NCBI GenBank assembly: GCA_943913645.1
Contig: CALTYZ010000004.1
Span: 47,375-111,374 of the forward strand
Reading direction: 5' to 3'
DNA from: an uncultured Corynebacterium sp.
Lineage (GTDB): Bacteria > Actinomycetota > Actinomycetes > Mycobacteriales > Mycobacteriaceae
DNA length: 64,000 bases
The translations under genes and the position numbers were made by a program. The notes below the pieces were generated by a model. That model saw only the letters and a list, made by a program, of their open reading frames with translations, made no database searches and was not told the origin of the DNA. Positions 61,343-64,000 of the stretch are shown here, piece by piece. The stretch's first letter is position 1. Every line of letters begins with the position of its first letter.

Positions 61343-62635
61343 ATGGGTCCGATGCTTATCGCGATCATTATTGCGCTTGTGGTGGCGTTGCTGTTTGCAT
61401 CTGTCAAGCTGATCCCACAAGGCGAGGCAGCGGTGATTGAGCGTCTTGGTAGGTATACGCGCACAGTTTCTGGCGGGTTGACGCTGCTCGTTCCGTATAT
61501 CGATCGTGTTCGTGCTCGGGTAGACACTCGTGAGCGGGTCGTGTCCTTCCCGCCGCAGGCTGTCATTACCCAGGACAACTTGACGGTCGCGATTGATACC
61601 GTGGTGACGTTTCAGATTAATGATCCCGCAAAGGCGATCTACGGCGTTGATAATTACCTCGTTGGTGTGGAGCAGATCTCTGTCGCAACACTGCGCGACG
61701 TTGTTGGTGGGATGACACTTGAAGAGACATTGACGTCTCGCGAAACTATCAACCGTCGTCTGCGCGGTGAGCTTGACGCGGCAACTGCGAAGTGGGGCTT
61801 GCGCATCAGCCGTGTTGAGCTCAAGGCGATCGATCCGCCGCCGTCCATCCAGCAGTCCATGGAGATGCAGATGAAGGCGGACCGTGAGAAGCGGGCGATG
61901 ATTCTCACAGCAGAAGGTAAGCGCGAGTCCGACATCAAGACTGCGGAAGGCGAAAAACAGGCCCGGATTCTGTCCGCGGAGGGCGAGAAGCATGCGTCGA
62001 TTCTCGCTGCCGAGGCTGAGCGCCAAGCAACGATCTTGCGGGCCGAAGGTGAGCGCGCCGCGAAGTTCCTGGAGGCGCAGGGTGAGGCCCGCGCAATTCA
62101 AAAGATCAACGCAGCGATTAAGTCTTCAGGGGTCACGCCTGAGCTTTTGGCCTACCAGTACCTGGATAAACTGCCGAAGATCGCCGACAACGAAGCAGCG
62201 ACGATGTGGATGATCCCGTCACAGTTCGGTGACTCGCTTGAGCAGTTCGCGCGGGCGTTTGCGCACCAAGATGATGACGGAGTGTTCCGCTACGAGGCGG
62301 AGCGCGCTGATCAAGAAACACGCGACATGGTCGGCCATGAAGACACAGATCAGTGGTTTGATACCTCGACTGACCCGGAGCTGGCGAGAGCACTCGCTGA
62401 AGCTCGCGCTGTTGCGAATAAACATGTTGATGAGCCGGATCCGACAATGAAAGACTCTCCGACAGCACCAACAACGACGCGGCCCACTGACAATCCTCGC
62501 CTTGAAATTGAGTCGCAGCGGCGCTGGGACAACGACACCGACTCAGCACTTGCAGACCCTGGGGTAGACGAGGTGTCGTCAGCTAGCTCAAAGCTCCAGG
62601 ATGGCCAGCCGCAGCCACATCAGCCTGAGTCATGA
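61343..62635 (+). CDS. SPFH/Band 7 (stomatin-like) membrane protein
   Basis: A 430-residue protein: an N-terminal membrane helix (LIAIIIALVVALLFASVKL), the SPFH domain (IPQGEAAVIERLGRYTRT ... RVVSFPPQAVITQDNLTVAIDTVV ... RVELKAIDPP, about 25-190), a long Glu/Ala-rich coiled coil (about 170-260), and a low-complexity C-terminal tail. ATG 61343 follows nfeD by 4 bp; the pair is a conserved operon. Its 3' end overlaps the opposite gene by 53 bp. Confidence 0.93.
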   Translation: MGPMLIAIIIALVVALLFASVKLIPQGEAAVIERLGRYTRTVSGGLTLLVPYIDRVRARVDTRERVVSFPPQAVITQDNLTVAIDTVVTFQINDPAKAIYGVDNYLVGVEQISVATLRDVVGGMTLEETLTSRETINRRLRGELDAATAKWGLRISRVELKAIDPPPSIQQSMEMQMKADREKRAMILTAEGKRESDIKTAEGEKQARILSAEGEKHASILAAEAERQATILRAEGERAAKFLEAQGEARAIQKINAAIKSSGVTPELLAYQYLDKLPKIADNEAATMWMIPSQFGDSLEQFARAFAHQDDDGVFRYEAERADQETRDMVGHEDTDQWFDTSTDPELARALAEARAVANKHVDEPDPTMKDSPTAPTTTRPTDNPRLEIESQRRWDNDTDSALADPGVDEVSSASSKLQDGQPQPHQPES

Positions 62636-63161
62636 GGTTGAGGGCAAGCTGCCACCCCGCTTGTTCCGCTTGCCAGCCGGCGGCCTGCAGCCGTTGGCTG
62701 AGCGCCTGCTTTGAGATGCCGAGCTGCCTGGCTGCTTCGTTTTGATTCATACCGCGTCGCACCAGGGCAGTTGCCTCTCGACCTTCGAGTGTTCGCTTGT
62801 GTAAAACCTGGGCGAGCAGTGCGAATACTGCGCCGATATCCTCAGCGGCAGTCGCGCGACTGCCGGGGTCAACTTCGACACGAACCTGGGCCGGCCGAGT
62901 TCCTACAGCTTTGCTTGAAGCATCAACTTCTTTTCCGTTCCCGGTAATGCCGAGCCCGATCGCCCAGTTGCCATCGGAAATAAGTGCCATCACCAAGTTA
63001 AGCGCATGCTCGGGAGTATCAACGACGGTACGTATATCCTCAACCCCGAGCACTTCAAAAGGGGAAACACCGGGCAGGGTCGCCAGCGCCTCAGCTGAGC
63101 GTTCAACCATCGCTGCGCGTTGCATATCTCGCCCCCGATACCGCGCGTGGACCCCAATCAT
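62583..63161 (-). CDS. HTH-containing SatD-like protein
   Basis: A 192-residue protein with an N-terminal globular part (MIGVHARYRGRDMQRAAMVE, FEVLGVEDIRTVVD, GNWAIGLGIT) related to SatD-type proteins and a C-terminal helix-turn-helix RRGMNQNEAARQLGISKQALSQRLQAAGW. ATG 63161 is chosen because TATCAT at 63170-63175 (minus) lies 8 nt upstream. It is convergent with the SPFH gene, overlapping its last 53 bp. Probably a DNA-binding regulator; target unknown. Confidence 0.75.
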   Translation of the reverse strand: MIGVHARYRGRDMQRAAMVERSAEALATLPGVSPFEVLGVEDIRTVVDTPEHALNLVMALISDGNWAIGLGITGNGKEVDASSKAVGTRPAQVRVEVDPGSRATAAEDIGAVFALLAQVLHKRTLEGREATALVRRGMNQNEAARQLGISKQALSQRLQAAGWQAEQAGWQLALNLMTQADVAAAGHPGALS

Positions 63162-63169
63162 GGCACCTG

Positions 63170-63175
63170 ATGATA
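63170..63175 (-). promoter_or_regulatory. -10 box of the HTH gene (leaderless)
   Basis: On the minus strand TATCAT ends 8 nt before ATG 63161. Confidence 0.45.
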
Positions 63176-63214
63176 GCACCGCGACCAAGGCTGCGAGCCG
63201 GCGCGTCTAGCCCG

Positions 63215-63874
63215 TTAACTTGACTTCGGGTCGTGTTGCGGGGCAGGCAAGTGTGCTTCCATGATCAGGCCAGCTACCCCGACAACGCCGAGGATAATTG
63301 TGGCAACCACCACAGCTGGGTTCGCTTGCCCCGTCAATGTGTCCCCGAACAGGACGGTGATGATCGTGCCCGGCAGCGAGCCAGCCAAGGTCGCTACCGC
63401 GAAGGGAAGCACACGTACCCGGGTTAGCGCGGCAGCATAATTCATAATCGAAAACGGTACGAACGCGATCATGCGAAGGCTCGCCACGGCTAACCAGCCA
63501 CGCGTTGCCAGGCGATCGTTGATGAGCCCCACGGCGGGGTGCGTCAACTTCGGCGCGATCCACTCGCGTAGTAGCGCACGCACAGTGACCAGAGAGAGCA
63601 CTGCAGAAACTGTGGTTGCCGTGATAGCGAGCAGAATTCCGAGCACGCTGCCGAAAAGTATGCCGGAAGAGACAGTCATGATGGTGCGAGGAACTGGAAA
63701 CTGGGTGATGGCTACATACAGCAACCAAAACACGAGAGGAAACCACTGGCCGGTTTCCTCTGCCCAGTGCCGAAGCACCGCCAGTGGGGGGACATCGACG
63801 GTTGTCCATACTGCGAAGAATATGACGATGGCCACACTGATGAGCAACACCCTTTGGGGTGAGAGGTTCTGCAC
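63215..63874 (-). CDS. TVP38/TMEM64 (DedA-like) family membrane protein
   Basis: A 219-residue membrane protein with about five or six hydrophobic segments, including VFWLLYVAITQFPVPRTIMT, SSGILFGSVLGILLAITATT and a SLRMIAFVPFSIMNYAAALTRV segment typical of the VTT domain. It may act in lipid scrambling or transport; the substrate is unknown. GTG 63874 is chosen because AGGAGG (63881-63886 on the minus strand) lies 6 nt upstream. A longer frame back to 63976 would run through a terminator and tRNA gene. Confidence 0.9.
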   Translation of the reverse strand: MQNLSPQRVLLISVAIVIFFAVWTTVDVPPLAVLRHWAEETGQWFPLVFWLLYVAITQFPVPRTIMTVSSGILFGSVLGILLAITATTVSAVLSLVTVRALLREWIAPKLTHPAVGLINDRLATRGWLAVASLRMIAFVPFSIMNYAAALTRVRVLPFAVATLAGSLPGTIITVLFGDTLTGQANPAVVVATIILGVVGVAGLIMEAHLPAPQHDPKSS

Positions 63875-63905
63875 CGTCTGCCTCCTGCGTGCGCCCAGCA
63901 ACAAG

Positions 63906-63940
63906 AAAACCGGCTCAGCGTGATACACGCCGAAACCGGT
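63906..63940 (-). terminator. Intrinsic terminator of the tRNA-Leu gene
   Basis: On the minus strand ACCGG, then GCGTG-tat-CACGC, then CCGGT, then TTTT form a two-tier hairpin with a T-run, starting 10 nt after the tRNA 3' end. Confidence 0.75.
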
Positions 63941-63949
63941 CACATATTG

Positions 63950-64000
63950 TGCCCGAGGGGGGACTTGAACCCCCACGTCCGTTAATAGGACACTAGCACC
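63950..64000 (-). tRNA. tRNA-Leu, 3' part (5' part outside window)
   Basis: Visible are the 3' side of the anticodon arm (GGTGCTAG), a long variable arm (TGTCC...GGACG) typical of tRNA-Leu, the T arm GGGGG-TTCAAGT-CCCCC, acceptor strand CTCGGGC and discriminator A; CCA is not encoded. The leading G is probably the third anticodon base, so the anticodon would be NAG (CUN codons). About 35 nt are missing. Confidence 0.85.

Noticed and set aside
63875..63976. TVP38-family start at 63976 or 63928
   Set aside because: This would translate part of the tRNA-Leu and its terminator; AGGAGG before GTG 63874 gives a clear start.
1..64000. Prophage, IS element, CRISPR array or defence island
   Set aside because: No transposase, integrase, phage structural gene, Cas gene or regularly spaced repeats are visible; the whole window is syntenic core genome.

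Overview
The window is chromosomal core DNA of a Corynebacterium or very close relative (Mycobacteriales). The lineage call rests on gene content and order: an actinobacterial integration host factor (mihF) between pyrF and gmk, the uvrC-rapZ-yvcK-whiA-gapA-pgk-tpiA-secG run, the tkt-tal-zwf-opcA-pgl operon, mptB facing a sufR-sufBDCSU-sufT operon, and acnR next to acn, with aconitase, SufB and RpoZ sequences that look corynebacterial. Species cannot be named from the sequence alone. Nearly all genes are housekeeping genes; there is no prophage, IS element, CRISPR array or transferred island.

Layout: 1-6825 pyrimidine operon (pyrB, 5' end outside the window, then pyrC-carA-carB-pyrF). 6826-11019 mihF-gmk-rpoZ-coaBC-metK. 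11056-11770 a frameshifted secreted polysaccharide deacetylase. 11959-18741 priA-def-fmt-rsmB-rpe-ribH and a PH-like membrane protein. 18795-23946 uvrC-rapZ-yvcK-whiA. 24133-27629 lower glycolysis and secG. 27647-34239 (minus) pentose-phosphate operon. 34556-39161 heme O/A synthesis (ctaB, ctaA), a quinone oxidoreductase and an ABC-2 exporter. 39154-40878 MptB. 41028-47267 SUF Fe-S assembly operon. 47275-52942 ABC-F ATPase, two stand-alone class I glutamine amidotransferases, a UPF0210/ACT pair and AcnR. 53049-55841 aconitase. 56066-59235 a small membrane protein, an NlpC/P60 cell-wall hydrolase with a long leader, and ferrochelatase. 59242-63874 conserved proteins of poorly known function (DUF3097, NfeD, SPFH, an HTH protein, a TVP38-type membrane protein), then the 3' part of a tRNA-Leu.

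The unusual features are gene losses and rearrangements inside conserved operons. carA encodes only the N-terminal domain of the carbamoyl-phosphate synthase small subunit and lacks the whole glutaminase domain, although carB is intact. The riboflavin cluster normally found between rpe and ribH is reduced to ribH. ppc is missing from its usual place between tpiA and secG. The deacetylase is broken in a run of seven C. One amidotransferase carries a perfect 114-bp in-frame tandem duplication. These suggest a host-adapted genome undergoing reduction, although the carA, duplication and homopolymer events should first be checked as assembly artefacts.

Regulatory signals that can be read directly include a perfect SufR-type operator before sufR, a one-mismatch AcnR operator before acn, a perfect GlxR/CRP palindrome before the NlpC gene, several intrinsic terminators, and more than a dozen genes whose start codon lies 6-9 nt after a -10 box, which implies leaderless mRNAs.
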